A stretch of 61,214 nt of DNA, from positions 387,167 to 448,380 of the forward strand of contig BFEA01000743.1 in assembly GCA_003427395.1 (NCBI GenBank), read 5' to 3'. The stretch's first letter is position 1; every line of letters begins with the position of its first letter. This document shows, one piece after another, positions 23,401 to 36,670 of the stretch. Origin of the DNA: Chara braunii (taxonomy: Eukaryota; Streptophyta; Charophyceae; Charales; Characeae). Both the position numbers and the translations under genes were made by a program. The notes beneath the pieces are model-generated. The model saw only the letters and a program-made list of their open reading frames with translations, was not told the DNA's origin and ran no database searches.

Positions 23401-26400
23401 CACTTCANGGTTTTCGGGTTTTACTTAGTCATATTCAACGTTATATCCGAGCNTGGATTCAGTGTTACGTTACCGAANNACACTTCGGGGTTTCGGGATT
23501 TACTCTGTCATATTTCGAGGATCTATTANAGCAAAGATGCGGTGTTTCGTTACCGAAACACACTTCGGGGTTTTCGCGTTTTACTTAGTCATATTCCGAG
23601 GTTTAATCCAAGCGTAGATTCGGTGTTTCGTTACCGAAACACACTTCGGGGTTTTCGGGTTTTACTTAGTGTTTCTAATGTATTATATCCCAACCTAGAT
23701 TCGNTGTTTCGTTACCAAAACACACTTTGGGGTTTTCGGGTTTTACTTAGTGTTTCTACTATNATATATCCTAGCCTAGATTCGTTGTTTCGTTACCAAA
23801 CTACACTTCGGGGTTTTCGGGTTTTACTTAGTCATATTTCGAGGTTATATCCGAGCCTAGATTCGGTGTNGCNTTATNNAAACACACTTCGGGGTCTTAG
23901 GATTTACTTAGTCATATTNCGAGGTTCAATCCAACCCTAGATTCGTTGTTTCGTTACCGAAACACACTTCGGGGTTTTCGGGTTTTACTCAGTGTTTCTA
24001 CTATGTTCTATCCCAACCTAGATTCNGTGTTTCGTTACNGGAACACACTTGGAGGTTTTCGGGTTTTACTTAATCATATTTCGAGGTTATCTCCGACCCN
24101 AGATTCGGTGTTTCGTTANCGAAATATAGTTTGGGGTTTCGAGGATTAATCGGAGCATAGATTCGGTGTTTCGTTACCGAAACACACTTTGGGNTTTTTT
24201 CCATTTTAAATAGTCATATTCTGAGGTTTAATCCAAGTCAAGATTCCGTGTTTGGTTACCGAAACGCACTTCGTGGTTTTCGGGTTTTACTTAGTGTTTC
24301 TACTTTGTTATATCCTAACCTAGATTCGGTGTTTCGTTACCGAAATACACTTNGGGGTTTTGAGGTTATATCCGACCCTAGATTCGGTGTTTCGTTTCCG
24401 AAATGCACTTCGGGGTTCTCGGGGTTTACTAAGTCATATTTTGAGGTTATATCCAAGCCTAGATTTGGTNNTTCGTTAGCGAAACACNCTTCNNGGTTTT
24501 CGGGGTTTACATAGTCCTATATNGAGGTTTAATTGAACCCTAGATTCGGTGCTTCGTNACCGAAACACACTTCGGGGTTCTCAGGGTTTACTTAGTCATA
24601 TTTCAACGTTATATCTTAGCCTGGATTCAGTGTTTCGTTACCGAAACACACTTTGGGGTTTCNGGATTTACTTAGTCAGATTTCGAGGATTAATNAGAGC
24701 ATAGATTCGGTGTTTCGTTACCGAAACANACTTCGGGTTTATCGGGTTTTNCTNAGTGTTTCTACTGTGTTATATCCCAACCTAGAATCGGTGTTTCATT
24801 ACCGAAACACACTTGCGGGGTCTCGGGTTTTGCTTAGTCATATTTCGAGGTTATTTTCGAGCCTTNATTCGGTGTTTCGTTACCGAAACACACTTTTGGG
24901 TTTTGGGATTTTACTTAGTCATATTTCAAGGTTATATCCGACCCTAGATTCGGTGTTTCGTTACCAAAACACCCTTCCGCCTTTTCGGGTCTTACTTAGT
25001 CATATTTCGAGGTTGTATCCCAGCCTAGATTTGGTGTTTCGTCACCGAAACACACTTCAGGGTTTTCGGGTTTCACTTAGTGTTTCTACTGTGTTATATC
25101 CCAACCNAGATTCGGTGTTTCGTTACCGAAACACACTTCGGGGTTTTCGGGTNTTACTTAGTCATATTTCGAGGTTATATTCGAGCCTAGATTCGGTGTT
25201 TCGTTNCCAAAACACACTTCGAGGTTTTCNGGATTTACTTAGTCATATTTCGAGGTTTAATCNAACCATAGATTCGTTGTTTCGTTACCNAAACACACTT
25301 CGGGCTTTTCGAGTTTTAGTTAGTGTTTCTATTGTGTTATATCCCAACCTAGATTCCGTGTTTCGTTACCGAAACACACTTCGGGGTTTTCGGGGTTTAC
25401 CTGGTCATATTTCGAGGTTATATCCGAGCCAAGATTCGCTGTTTCATTACCGAAACACACTTCAGGGCTTTCGGGTTTTACTTAGTCATATTTCAACGTT
25501 ATATCCGAGCCTTGACTCGGTGTTTCGTTTCCGGTACACACTTCGGGGTTTCGGGATTTACTGAGTCATATTTCGAGGATTAATCAGAGCATAGATTCAG
25601 TGTTTCGTTCCCGAAACACACTTCGGGGTTTTCTTGTTTTACTTAGTTATATTCGGAGGTTTAATGAAAGCCTACATTCGGCGTTTCGTTACCGAAACAC
25701 ACTTTCGGGTTTTCGGGTTTTATCTAGTGTTTATAATGTGTTATATCCCAACCTTGATTCGGTGTTTTGTTACCGAAACACACTTCGAGGTTTTCGGGTC
25801 TTACTTAGTCATATTTCGAGGTTTTAATCGACCTTAGATTCGATGTTTCTTTACCGAAATACACTTCGGGGTTTTCGAGGTTTACTTAGTAATATTTCGA
25901 GGTTATATCCGAGCCTAGATTCGGTGTTTCGTTACCGAAACACTCTAAGGGTTTTCGGGTTTTACTTAGTGTTTCTACTGTGTTATATCGCAACCTAGAT
26001 TCTGTGTCTCGTTACCGAAACACACTTCGGGGTTTTGGGGTCTGAAGAACTCATATTTCGAGGATCAATCAAAGCATAGATTCGGTGTTTCGTTACCGAA
26101 ATACACTTCGGGGTTTTCGGGGTTTACTTAGTCATATTTCGAGGTTATATCCGAGCCTACCTTTAATTTTTAGGTTAGCGAAACACACCTCGGGGTTTTC
26201 GAGGTTTACTTAGTCATACTTCGACATTTTATCCAAGCATAGATTCGGTGTTTCGTTACCGAAACACACTTCGGGGTTTTCGGGGTTTACTGAGTCATAT
26301 TTCGAGGTTATATCCGAGCCTAGATTCGGGTTTCATAACCGAAACACAGTTCAGGGTTTTCAAGTTTTACTTAATCACATTTCAAGGTTATATCCGAGTC

Positions 26401-29400
26401 TGGATTCGGTGTTTCATTAATGAAACACACTTCGGGGTTTCAGGTTTTACTTAGTCATCTTCGAGATTTAATCCGAGCATTGATTCGATGTATCGTTAAA
26501 GAAACAGACTTCGTGGTTTCGGGTTTAATTAGTCATATTTCGAGGTGTAATCCGAGCATAGATTCAGTGTTTCGTTACCGAAACACACTTCGGGGTTTTC
26601 GCGTTTTGCTTAGTCATATTTCGAAGTCTAACCCAAGCCTAGATTTTGTGTTTCATTACCGAAACACACTTCAAGGTTTTCAGATTTTACTTAGTCATAT
26701 TTCGAGGTTATATCCGACCCTAGATTCATTGTTTCGTTACTGAAACACACTTCAGGGTTTTAAGGTCTTACTTCGTTATAATTCGAGGTTATATCCGAGC
26801 CTAGATTTGATGTTTCGTTACCAAAACACACTTCGAAGCTTTTGGGTTTCATATTTGGATGTTATATCGGACCCTACATTCGGTGTTTCGTTACCGAAAT
26901 ACACCTCTGGGTTTTCGGGGTACACTTAGTCATATTTCGAGGTTATATCCGAGCCTCGATTTGGTGTTTCGTTACCGAAACACACTTCGGGGTTTTGGGG
27001 GTTTACTTAGTCATATACCGAGGTTTAATCCAAGCCTAGACTCGGTGTTTTGTTACCGAAACACACTTCGAGAATTTCAGGGTTTACTTAGTTATATTCC
27101 GAGATTAGATCGAAGCCTAGATTCGGTGTTTCATCACCGAAACACACTTTAGGGTTTTCGGGTTTTACTTATTCATATTTCAACGTTATATCCGAGCATG
27201 GATTTGGTGTTTCGTTACCGGAACACACTTCGGGGTTTCGGGATTTACTTGATCATATTTCGAGGATTAATCAGAGCATAGATTCGGTGTTTCATTACCG
27301 AAACACACTTCGGGGTTTTCGCGTTTTAGTTAGTCATATTTCGAGGTGTCATCCAAACCTAGATTCGGTGTTTCGTTACTGAAACATACTTCATGGTTTT
27401 CGGGTTTTACTAAGTGTTTCTGATGTGTTATATCCCAATGTACATTCGGTGTTTCGTCACCGAAACACACTTCGGGGTTTTCGGGTTTTGCTTATTGTTT
27501 CTTCTAAGTTATATTTCAACCTAGATTCAGTGTTTCGTTACCGAAACACACTTCGGGGTTTTGGGGTTTTACTTAGTTATATTTCGAGGTTATATCTGAC
27601 CTTAGATTTAGTGTTTCGTTACCGAAATACACTTCGGGGTTTTCGAGGTTTACTTAGTCATATACCGAGGTTTAATCTAAGCCTAGATTCAGTGTTTCGT
27701 TACCGAAACACACTTTGGGGTTTTCGGGGTTCACTTAGTCATATTTCGAGGTTATATCTGAGCCTAGATTCGGTGTTTCATTACCGAAACACACTTCAGG
27801 GTTTTCAGGTTTTACTTAGTCATATTTCAACGTTATATTCAAGCCTGGACTCGGTGTCTTGTTACCGGAACACACTTTGGGGTTTCGGGATTTACTAAAT
27901 CATATTATGAGGATCAATCAGAGCATAGATTCGGTGTTTCGTTACCGAAACACACATCGGGGTTTTCGCGTTTTACTTAGTCGTATTCCGAGGTTTAATC
28001 CAAGCCTAGATTCAGTGCTTCGTTACCGAAACACACTCCGGAGTTTTCGGATTTTACTTTGTGTTTCTAATGAGTTATATCCCAACCTTGATTCGGTGTT
28101 TCGTTACGGAAACACACTTCGAGGTTTTCGAGGTTTTCGGGGTTTAGTTAGTCATATTTCGAGGTTATATCCGAGCCTAGATTCTGTGTTTCATAACCGA
28201 AACACACTTCAGGGTTTTCAAGTTCTACTTTGGCACATTTCGAGGTTATATCCGATCCCAGATTCGGTGTTTCGTTACCAAAACACACTTCGAAGTTTTC
28301 GGGTTTTACTTATTCATATTCTATGGTTTATTCCAACCCTTGATTCGTTGTTTTGTTACTGAAGCACTGTTTGGTGCTTTCGGGTTTTACTTTGTGTTTC
28401 TACTTTGTTATATCCCAACCTAGATTTGGTGTTCCGTTACCGAAACACACTTCGGGGTTCTCAGATTTTACTTAGTCATATTTCGAGGTTATGTCCGACC
28501 CTAGATTCGGTGTTTCGAAATACACTTCGGGGCTCCGGGATTTACTTGATCATATTCCGAGGTTCAATCTGAGCCTAGATTCGGTGTTTCATTAGCGAAA
28601 CACACATCAGGCTTTTCGGGTTTTACTTCGTTTTTGTATTGTGTTGTATCCCAACCTAGATTCGGTGTTTCCTCACCGAAACACACTTCGGGGTTTTTGG
28701 GGTTTTACTTAGTCATATTTCGAGGTTACCTCTGACCCTAGATTCGATGTTTCGTTACCGAAATACACTTCGAGATTTTCGGGGTTTACTTAGTCATATT
28801 TTGAGGTTATATCCGAGCCTAGGTTCAATGTTTCGTTACTAAAACACATTGAGTTTTCAGGTTTTACTGAGTGTTTTTATTTTGTTGTATCCCAAGTAGA
28901 TTCGGTGTTTGTTACCGAAACACACTTCGGGGTTTTGGGGTTTTACTTAGTCATATTTCGAGGTTATATCCGGCCCTAGATTCGGTGATTTCGTTATCGA
29001 AATACACTTCGGGGTTCTCGGGTTTTACTTAGTCATATTTCGAGGTTATATCCGAGCCCAGATTTAGTGTTTCTTTACCGAAACACACTTAGGGGTTTTA
29101 GGGGTATACTGAGTCATATTTCGAGGTTACATCCGAGCCTAGATTCCGTGTTTGCTTACCGAAACACACTTCAGCGTTTCTGGGTTTTACTTAGTCATAT
29201 TTCAAGGTTGTATCCGAGCCTGGATGTGATGTTTCATTACCGAAACACACTTCTGGGTTTTGGAATCTAAGTAGTCATATTTCGAGGATTAATCAGAGCA
29301 TAGATTCGGTGCTTCGTTACCGAAACACACTTCGGGGTTTTCACGTCTTACTTAGTCATATTCCGAGGTTTAATCCAAGCCTAGATTCGGTGTTTCGTTA

Positions 29401-32400
29401 CTGAAACACACTTCGAGGTTTTCGGGTTTTCCTTAGTGTTTCTAATGTGTTATATCCCAACCTAGATTCGGTGTTTCGTTACTGAAACACACTTCGAGGT
29501 TTTCGAGGTTAACCAAATCATATACCAAGGTTTAATCCAAGCGTAGATTCGGTGTTTCGTTACTGAAACACACTTTGGGGTTTTCGGGTTTTCCTTAGTG
29601 TTTCTAATGTGTTATATCCCAACCTAGTTTCGGTGTTTCGTTACTGAAACACACTTCGAGGTTTTTTAGGTTAACCAAGTCATATACCAAGGTTTAATCC
29701 AAGCCCAGATTCGGTGTTTCGTTACCGAAACACACTTTGGGGTTTTCGTGGTTTACTTAGTTATATTTCAAGGTTATATCCGAGCCTAGATTCAGTGTTT
29801 CATTACCGAAACACACTTCGGGGTTTTCAGGTTTTACTTAGTGTTTCTACTTTGTTATATCTCAACCTAGATTCGGTGTTTCGTAATCGAAACACACTTC
29901 GGGGTTTTCGGGTCTTACTTAGTCATATTTCGAGGTTATATCCGAAGATTCGGTGTTTCTTTATCGAAAGACACTTCGGGGTTTTCGGGTTTTACATAGT
30001 CATATTCTAAGGTTTATTCCAACCCTAGATTCTTTGTTTTGTTACCGAAACACACTTCAGGGTTTTTGGGTTTTACTTTGTGTGTCTCTTTTGTTATATC
30101 CCAACCTAGATTCGGTGTTCTGTTATCGAAACACTCTTCGAGGTTTCCGGGTCTTACTTAGTCATATTTCGAGGTTGTGACTGACCCTAGATTCGATGTT
30201 TTCAAATACACTTCCCGGTTTTCAGGATTTACTTAATCATATTCAGATGTTTAATCCAACCCTAGATTCTATGTTTCATTACCGAAATACACTTCGGGGT
30301 TTTCGGGTTTGACTTAGTGTTTCTATTGTACTATATCCCAACCTAGATTCAGTGTTTCTTTCTCGAAACGCACTTCGGGGTTTTCAGGTCTTACTTAGTC
30401 ATATTTCGAGGTTATATCAGAGCCTAGATTCGGTGTTTCGTTACCGAAACACGCTTCGGGGTTTTCGGGTTTTTCTTAGTGTTTCTACTGTGTTATATCA
30501 CAGCCTAGATTTGGTGTTTCGTTACCGAAACACACGTCAGGGGTTTTCAGGTTTTACTTAGTCATTTTTCGAAATTATATCTGAGCCTAGTTTCGGTGTT
30601 CCGTTACCGAAACACACTTGGGGGGTTTCGTGTTTTACTTAGTCATATTCCGAGGTTTAATCCAACACTAGATTCGAAGTTTCGTTACCGAAATGCACTT
30701 CGGGGTTTGGGGGTTTTACTTAGTGTTTCTACTGAGTTGTATCCCAACCTAGATTCGGTGTTTCGTTACCGAAACACACTTGGGGGTTTTCGGGTTTTAC
30801 TTAGTCATATTTCAAGGTTAGATCCGACCCTAGATTGGGTGTTTCGTTACCGAAATACACTTTGGGGTTCCTGGGATTTACTTAATCATATTCTGAGGTT
30901 CAATCCGAGCCTAGATTCGGTGTCTCGTTACCGAAACACACTTCAGGGTTTTCGGGTTTTACTTACTGTTTGTAATGTGTTATATCCTTACCTAGAATCA
31001 GTGTTTCATTATCAGAACACACTTCGGGGTTTTCGGGTTTAACTTGGTCATATTTCGAGATTATATCAGACCATAGATTCGATGTTTCGTTACTGAAATA
31101 CACTTCGGGGTTTCCGGGATTTACTTAATTATATTCTGAGGTTCAATCCGAGCCTAGATTCGGTGTTTCGTTACCGAAACACACTTCAGGGTTTTTGGGT
31201 TTTACTTGGTGTTTGTATTGTGTTATATCCCAACCTAAATTGGGTGTTTCGTTACCGAAACACACTTCGGGGTTTTCGGGTGTTACTTAATCATATTTGG
31301 AGGTTATATCCGTGCCTAGATTCAGTGTTTCGTTACTTTAACATACTTCGGGGTTTCGGGTTTTCCTTAGTCATATTTCGAGGTTTAATCCGAGAATAGA
31401 CTCGGTATTTCGTTACCGAAATACACTTCGGGGTTTTCGGTTTTACTTAGTCATATTTCGAGGTTTATTTAGAGCATAGATTCGGTGTTTCGTTACCGAA
31501 ATACACTTTGGGGTTTTCGCGTTTTACTAAGTCACATTCCGAGTTTTAATCCAAGCCTAGATTGGTGTTTCGTTACCGAAACACACTTCGGGGTTTTCGG
31601 ATTTTACTAAGTTCTATTTCGAGGTTATATCCGATTCTAGATTCGGTGTTTCGTTATCGAAACACACTTCGGGGTTTTCGGGTCTTATTTAGTCATAAAT
31701 CGAGGTTATATTCGAGCCTAGATTCGGTGTTCCGTTACCGAAACACACTTCAGGGTTTTCGGGTCTTACTTAGTGTTTCTATTGTGTTATATCCCAACCT
31801 AGATTTGGTGTTTCGTTACCGAAACACACTTCAGGGTTTTCGGGCGTTACTTAGACATATTTCAAGGTTGTATCCGATACTAGATTCCGTGTTTCATGAC
31901 CGAAACACACTTCGGGTTTTTCGGGTTCTGCTTAGTTATATTGTAAGGTTTATTCCAAACTTGAATTCGTTGTTTTGTTACCGAAAGACACTTCGAGGTT
32001 TTTGAGTTTTACTTTGTATTTTTATTTTGTTCTATCCCTACCTAGATTCGGTGTTCTGTTACCAAAACAGACTTTGGGGTTTTCGGGTTTTACTTAAGCA
32101 TATTTCGAGGTTATGTCCGACCCTAGATTCGGTGTTTCGAAATACACTTTGGGGTTTCCGGGATTTACTTGATCATATTTCGATGTTATATCCGAGCCTA
32201 GGTTTGGTGTTTTGTTACCGAAACGCACTGGCCTTTCGGGTTTTATTTAGTGCTTTTACTGTGTAGTATCCCAACTTAGATTCGGTGTTTCGTTACCGAA
32301 ACACACTTCGGGGTTTTGGGGTTTTGGGGTTTTACTTAGTCATATTTCGAGGTTATATTCGACGCTAAATTCGGTGTTTCGTTACTAAAATACACTTCGG

Positions 32401-34295
32401 GGTTTTAGTGGTTTACTTAGTCATATTTTGAGCTTATATCTGAACCTAGATTTGGTGTTTCTTTACCAAAATAGACGTCGGGGTTTTCGGGGTTTACTTA
32501 GTCATATTTCGAGGTTACGTCCGAGCCTAGATTCGGTGTTTCATTACTGAAATACACTTCAGGGTTTTCGGGTTTTACTTAGTCCTATTTCAAGGTTATA
32601 TTCGAGCCTTGATTTTGTGTTTCGTTACCGAAACACACTTCGGGGTTTCGGGATTTACTTAGTCACATTTCGAGGATCAATCAGAGCATAGATTCGGTGT
32701 TTCGGTAATACCGAAACACACTTTAGGGTTTTCGCGTTTTACTTAGCCATATTCCGAGGTTTAATCCAAACCTCGATTCGGTATTTCGTTACCGAAATAC
32801 ACTTCGGGGTTTTCGGGTTTTACTTAGTGTTTCTACTGTGTTATATCCCAACCTCGATTCAAGTTTTTGGGTTTTACTTAATCATATTTCGAGGTTATAT
32901 CTGACCCTAGGTTCGGTGTTTTTTACCGAAATACACTTCGGGGTTTTCGGGGTTTACTTAGTCATATTTCGAGGTTATATCCGAGCCAAGATTTGGAGTT
33001 TCGTTACCGAAACACACTTCAGGGTTTTCGGGGTTCACTTAGTCATATACCGATGTTTAATCCAACCCTAGATTCGGTGGTTCGTTACCGAAACACACTT
33101 CGGGGTTTTCGCGGTTTACTTAGTCATATTTCGAGGTTATATCCGAGCCTAGATTCGGTGTTTCATTACCGAAACACACTTCAGGGTGTTCGGGTTTTAC
33201 TTAGTCATATTTCAACGTTATATCCGAGGTTGGATTCGGTGTTTCGTTACCGAAACACACTACGGGGTTTCGGGATGTACTTAGTCATATTTTGAAGATT
33301 AATCAGAGCATAGATTCGGTATTTCGTTACTGAAACACACTTCGGGGTTTTCGCGTTTTACTTAGTCATATTCTGAGGTTTAATCCAAGCCTAGATTCGG
33401 TGTTTCGTTACCGAAACACACGTCGGGGTTTTCGGGTTTTATTTAGTGTTTCTAATGTGTTATATCCCAACCTAGATTCGGTGTTTTGTTACCAAAATAC
33501 ACTTCGGGGTTTTCGGGTTTTACGTAGTGTTTCTACTATGTTATATCCCAGCCTAGATTCGGTGTTTCGTCACCGAAACACACTTCGAAATTTTCGCGTT
33601 TTACTTAGTCATATTTCGAGGTTACATCCGAGCCTAGATTCGATGTTGCGTTATCGAAACACTCTTCGGGGTCTTCGGGGTTTACTTAGTCATACTCTGA
33701 GGTTTAATCCAACCCTAGACTCGGTGTTTCGTTACCGAAACACACTTTGGGGTTTTCGGGGTTACTTAGTCATATTTGGAGGTTATATCTGAGCCTAGAT
33801 TAGGTGTTTCGTTACCGAAACACACTTCAGGGTTTTCGGGGTTTAGTTAGTCATATTTCGAGGTTTAATCTAAGCCTAGATCCGGTGTTTCGTTACCGAA
33901 ACACAATTCGGGGTTCTTGGGTTTTTACTTAGTCATATTCCGAGGTTATATCCGAGCCTAGATTCGGTTTTTCATTACCGAAATACACTTCGGGGTTTTT
34001 AGGTTTTACTTAGTTTTTCTAATGTGTTATATCCCAACTTAGATTTGGTGTTTCGTTACGGAAACACACTTCAGGGTTTTCATGTTTTACTTAGTGTTTC
34101 AACTATGTTATATCCCAGCCTAGATTCGGTGTTTCGTTTCCGAAACACACTTCGGGCTTTTGGGGTTTGTATTATATCCGAGCCTAGATTCGGTGTTTCG
34201 TTAGCGAAACACACTTCAGGGTTTTCGGGGTTTACTTAGTCATATTTGAAGGTTTAATCCAAGCCTAGAGTCGGTGTCTGGTTACCAAAACACGG
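17427..34295 (+). repeat. Satellite family 2 array (~81 bp unit), about 16.9 kb
   Basis: The unit carries ttcggtgtttcgttaccgaa, then acacacttcggggttttcgg, then gttttacttagt. One of three linkers follows: gtttctactgtgttatatcccaacctaga, catatttcgaggttatatccgagccta, or catattccgaggtttaatccaagccta. GTGTTTCG-TTAC-CGAAACAC is a perfect 8-bp stem in most units. Roughly 200 units span the array. Because 81 is 27 codons, phantom repeat ORFs of up to about 300 codons arise (for example 18342-19226); these are not genes. A 705-N gap and scattered Ns up to about 25.3 kb mark poor assembly. Confidence 0.95.
21700..22404. other. Assembly gap (705 N)
   Basis: A run of Ns inside the family 2 array. The units on both sides are the same family, so the gap most likely hides more array of unknown true length. 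Single Ns are unusually frequent just downstream. Confidence 0.99.
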
Positions 34296-34329
34296 TTTTA
34301 GATTTTCTTATTTTATTGAAGTTGTATTC

Positions 34330-34398
34330 TAGGCTACCGGCTGGGCCGCCATGGTCCCGGGTGGCCAGCCGGTGCGAGGATAGAAGAAGGTCCCAGCC

Positions 34399-34425
<27 letters not shown>
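34330..34425 (+). repeat. Short GC-rich hairpin element with poly(A) tail (element 1)
   Basis: Starting with taggctacc right where the family 2 array decays, the element contains ccggctgg and ccagccgg, a perfect 8-bp stem. It reaches a 27-base A-run at 34399-34425. The 3' poly(A) suggests a retroposed small RNA. It resembles the element at 39973 (ctacc/ttacc start, GC hairpin, cccgggt core, A-rich end). Confidence 0.5.
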
Positions 34426-34430
<5 letters not shown>

Positions 34431-34559
34431 AAAAAAACTATGTTATGGAGAAAAATAAACTGAATATCTTTTGCTTCAGGGTTACATCGAAATTCTTTAC
34501 CAAATTAAAAAAAAAATATATGTATATATATATATATTATTTTTATTTTTATTTTTACT

Positions 34560-34610
34560 TATTTTTCTGGCCCGGTCGGGCAAGTGACCCCGGGTCAATC
34601 TGGTAGCCTA
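34560..34610 (-). repeat. GC-rich hairpin element, inverted (element 2)
   Basis: On the minus strand this reads taggctaccag, a cccggggtcac core, cccgaccgggcc, then A-rich sequence. It shares the nine-base start taggctacc with element 1 and lies in inverted orientation 280 bp away. The pair brackets an AT-rich segment with a TA microsatellite near 34520-34540. Confidence 0.45.
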
Positions 34611-34754
34611 GGTTATATTGTCATTTTCTATCCAGCCCCGAATCAGCTCGAGTTACAACTTAGAAGAAGGAGCTACGCTCTATTTGTGAAACTAGCCCAA
34701 AAGGATATATGATGTATATAATTATGAATGTTTGAATTAAAACACATTACAGCT

Positions 34755-34872
34755 AGATCCGTCGGGACATTCGTTAAAATTGGAATGATACAGAGAAGAT
34801 AGTTTAATGCATGGCCCCTGCGCAAGGTCGCCTCCTCAGCCATAGTCAGTGGGGACTGGTACATGGCCCAGA
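34755..34872 (+). pseudogene. U6 snRNA-like pseudogene 2
   Basis: The segment gtcgggacattcgttaaaat continues as tggaatgatacagagaagat, with the ACAGAGA box intact. After a short insertion that disrupts the AGC triad, it continues as atggcccctgcgcaagg, almost exactly U6. A later catggcccagatc resembles the U6 3' end but is too far away. A gtatataat TATA-like stretch lies about 35 bp upstream, but no plant-type upstream sequence element (TCCCACATCG) is visible. It is most likely a U6-derived pseudogene rather than a functional snRNA gene. Confidence 0.7.
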
Positions 34873-35008
34873 TCGATCGTCAAGGCCAGTGGGACTGGGA
34901 CTGAGACACAGGAGGCAACAACAGTGGGAGTGGGACAGTGGAGAACCTTGGACAGTTCGTGAAAGCCTTATCGAGCAATACAAAAGTAATATCATTCTTC
35001 CTTTTTTT

Positions 35009-35529
35009 NNNNNNNNNNNNNNNNNNNNNNNNNNNNNNNNNNNNNNNNNNNNNNNNNNNNNNNNNNNNNNNNNNNNNNNNNNNNNNNNNNNNNNNNNNNN
35101 NNNNNNNNNNNNNNNNNNNNNNNNNNNNNNNNNNNNNNNNNNNNNNNNNNNNNNNNNNNNNNNNNNNNNNNNNNNNNNNNNNNNNNNNNNNNNNNNNNNN
35201 NNNNNNNNNNNNNNNNNNNNNNNNNNNNNNNNNNNNNNNNNNNNNNNNNNNNNNNNNNNNNNNNNNNNNNNNNNNNNNNNNNNNNNNNNNNNNNNNNNNN
35301 NNNNNNNNNNNNNNNNNNNNNNNNNNNNNNNNNNNNNNNNNNNNNNNNNNNNNNNNNNNNNNNNNNNNNNNNNNNNNNNNNNNNNNNNNNNNNNNNNNNN
35401 NNNNNNNNNNNNNNNNNNNNNNNNNNNNNNNNNNNNNNNNNNNNNNNNNNNNNNNNNNNNNNNNNNNNNNNNNNNNNNNNNNNNNNNNNNNNNNNNNNNN
35501 NNNNNNNNNNNNNNNNNNNNNNNNNNNNN
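35009..35529. other. Assembly gap (521 N)
   Basis: A run of Ns preceded by a T-run and followed by A-rich sequence. ORFs spanning it are meaningless. Confidence 0.99.
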
Positions 35530-35820
35530 AACAACGAAATAAAAAACTAAAATTTTCTAAAGAGGTGGCAAAAAAAAGTTTAAAAGATTTGGAAAAAAAA
35601 AATAAGGTTATAATAATATAAATGATTAAACCGTATTCACTGCTGACCTAGCTGTAAGGACTCCATACTACCCATCTTGACGCAGCTCGGAGGGAACGAT
35701 TTAGAATAACAAGTAGGACGGGAGCAAGAGATGTCATAACTTTTTTATTTTGGATATTTAAATATCTTAAATACCAATTTAGAGCCTCAGCTGATTTTCC
35801 AAAAGTATAATTTGAGAAAC
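35530..35820. other. AT-rich spacer
   Basis: A-rich sequence follows the gap and leads into the poly(A)-tailed repeat at 35821. It may be the truncated body of that retroposon. I see no gene. Confidence 0.35.
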
Positions 35821-35868
35821 AGTTGGTGAAGCTCCTCAACAGTAGGTTGACACATTTGTAAAAAAAAA
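35821..35868 (+). repeat. 3' end of a poly(A)-tailed retroposon, copy 1
   Basis: The sequence agttggtgaagctcctcaac continues through agtaggttgacacatttgt to an A9 tail. The same 3' end occurs inverted at 45884-45940. Two dispersed copies with an identical boundary at a poly(A) run indicate the 3' terminus of a LINE or SINE family. The tail is continuous with a TTGA microsatellite. Confidence 0.65.
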
Positions 35869-35945
35869 ATTGATTGATTGATTGATTGATTGATCTGATT
35901 TGATTGATTGATTGATTGATTAAGTGTGAGTGACTGTGTGTGTGT

Positions 35946-35989
<44 letters not shown>

Positions 35990-36046
35990 CAGGGAGGTGA
36001 GGGAGGACCCCTCCTCCACCAATCAATCAATCAATCAATCAATCAA
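35867..36046. repeat. Inverted microsatellite set: (TTGA)n - (TG)n - (AATC)n
   Basis: A TTGA tract (about 35867-35922) and an AATC tract (36021-36046) are reverse complements of one another. They flank a TG tract at 35935-35988 and a short unique segment. The arrangement can form a long hairpin. Confidence 0.85.
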
Positions 36047-36670
36047 AGAGATGGTGATGGTGCAAATGACGAACAGCTTGGATGATAACGTAGTGATGCT
36101 GATGATGGGGGTAAGCAGCGCCCTATAACGACAAGTTTCGCCAGCAGCGCCTTATGATATAGTAAACTATTAATGATGGCAATGATATTGGCGTAGTGAC
36201 AGTGAGGATGATGATAACGAGCAACCTCTGCGGTGCCCTATGAAGACAGATGATGATGATGATAGCCACCCATACCTTGATATTTGGTGACGAGCGGCAC
36301 TCTGATGATGATGATGGTGATGATGCCCGATGATGGTGATGACGCCTGATGCTATGACGCCCGATGCTATGACGCCTGATGCTAACAACGAACCATTACC
36401 GTGATAATGGGTGATGACGCCCTATAAATTCTATAATAGTGATGACGCCTGATGCTAACAACGAACCATTACCGTGATGATGTTGTCGAACCACTCCCTG
36501 ATGATGATGATGGTGATGATGAGCAATACCCTGACGAACAGCCTCCTGATGACGATGACGAATCGCTTACGATGGTGACGCTGTCAAAACACGCCCTGTT
36601 GATGATGATGATGACGATTCCAAGCAGCTCCAATGCGATGATGGTAGATGATGTTGATGAAGAGGATGAC
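36047..36670 (+). repeat. GAT/GATGAC-rich degenerate microsatellite region
   Basis: Runs of GATGAT and GATGAC dominate. A 35-bp block gacgcctgatgctaac...ccgtgat occurs at about 36372-36406 and again at about 36443-36477, a 71-bp tandem duplication. Asp- or Ser-rich ORFs here reflect the trinucleotide bias. Confidence 0.8.
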
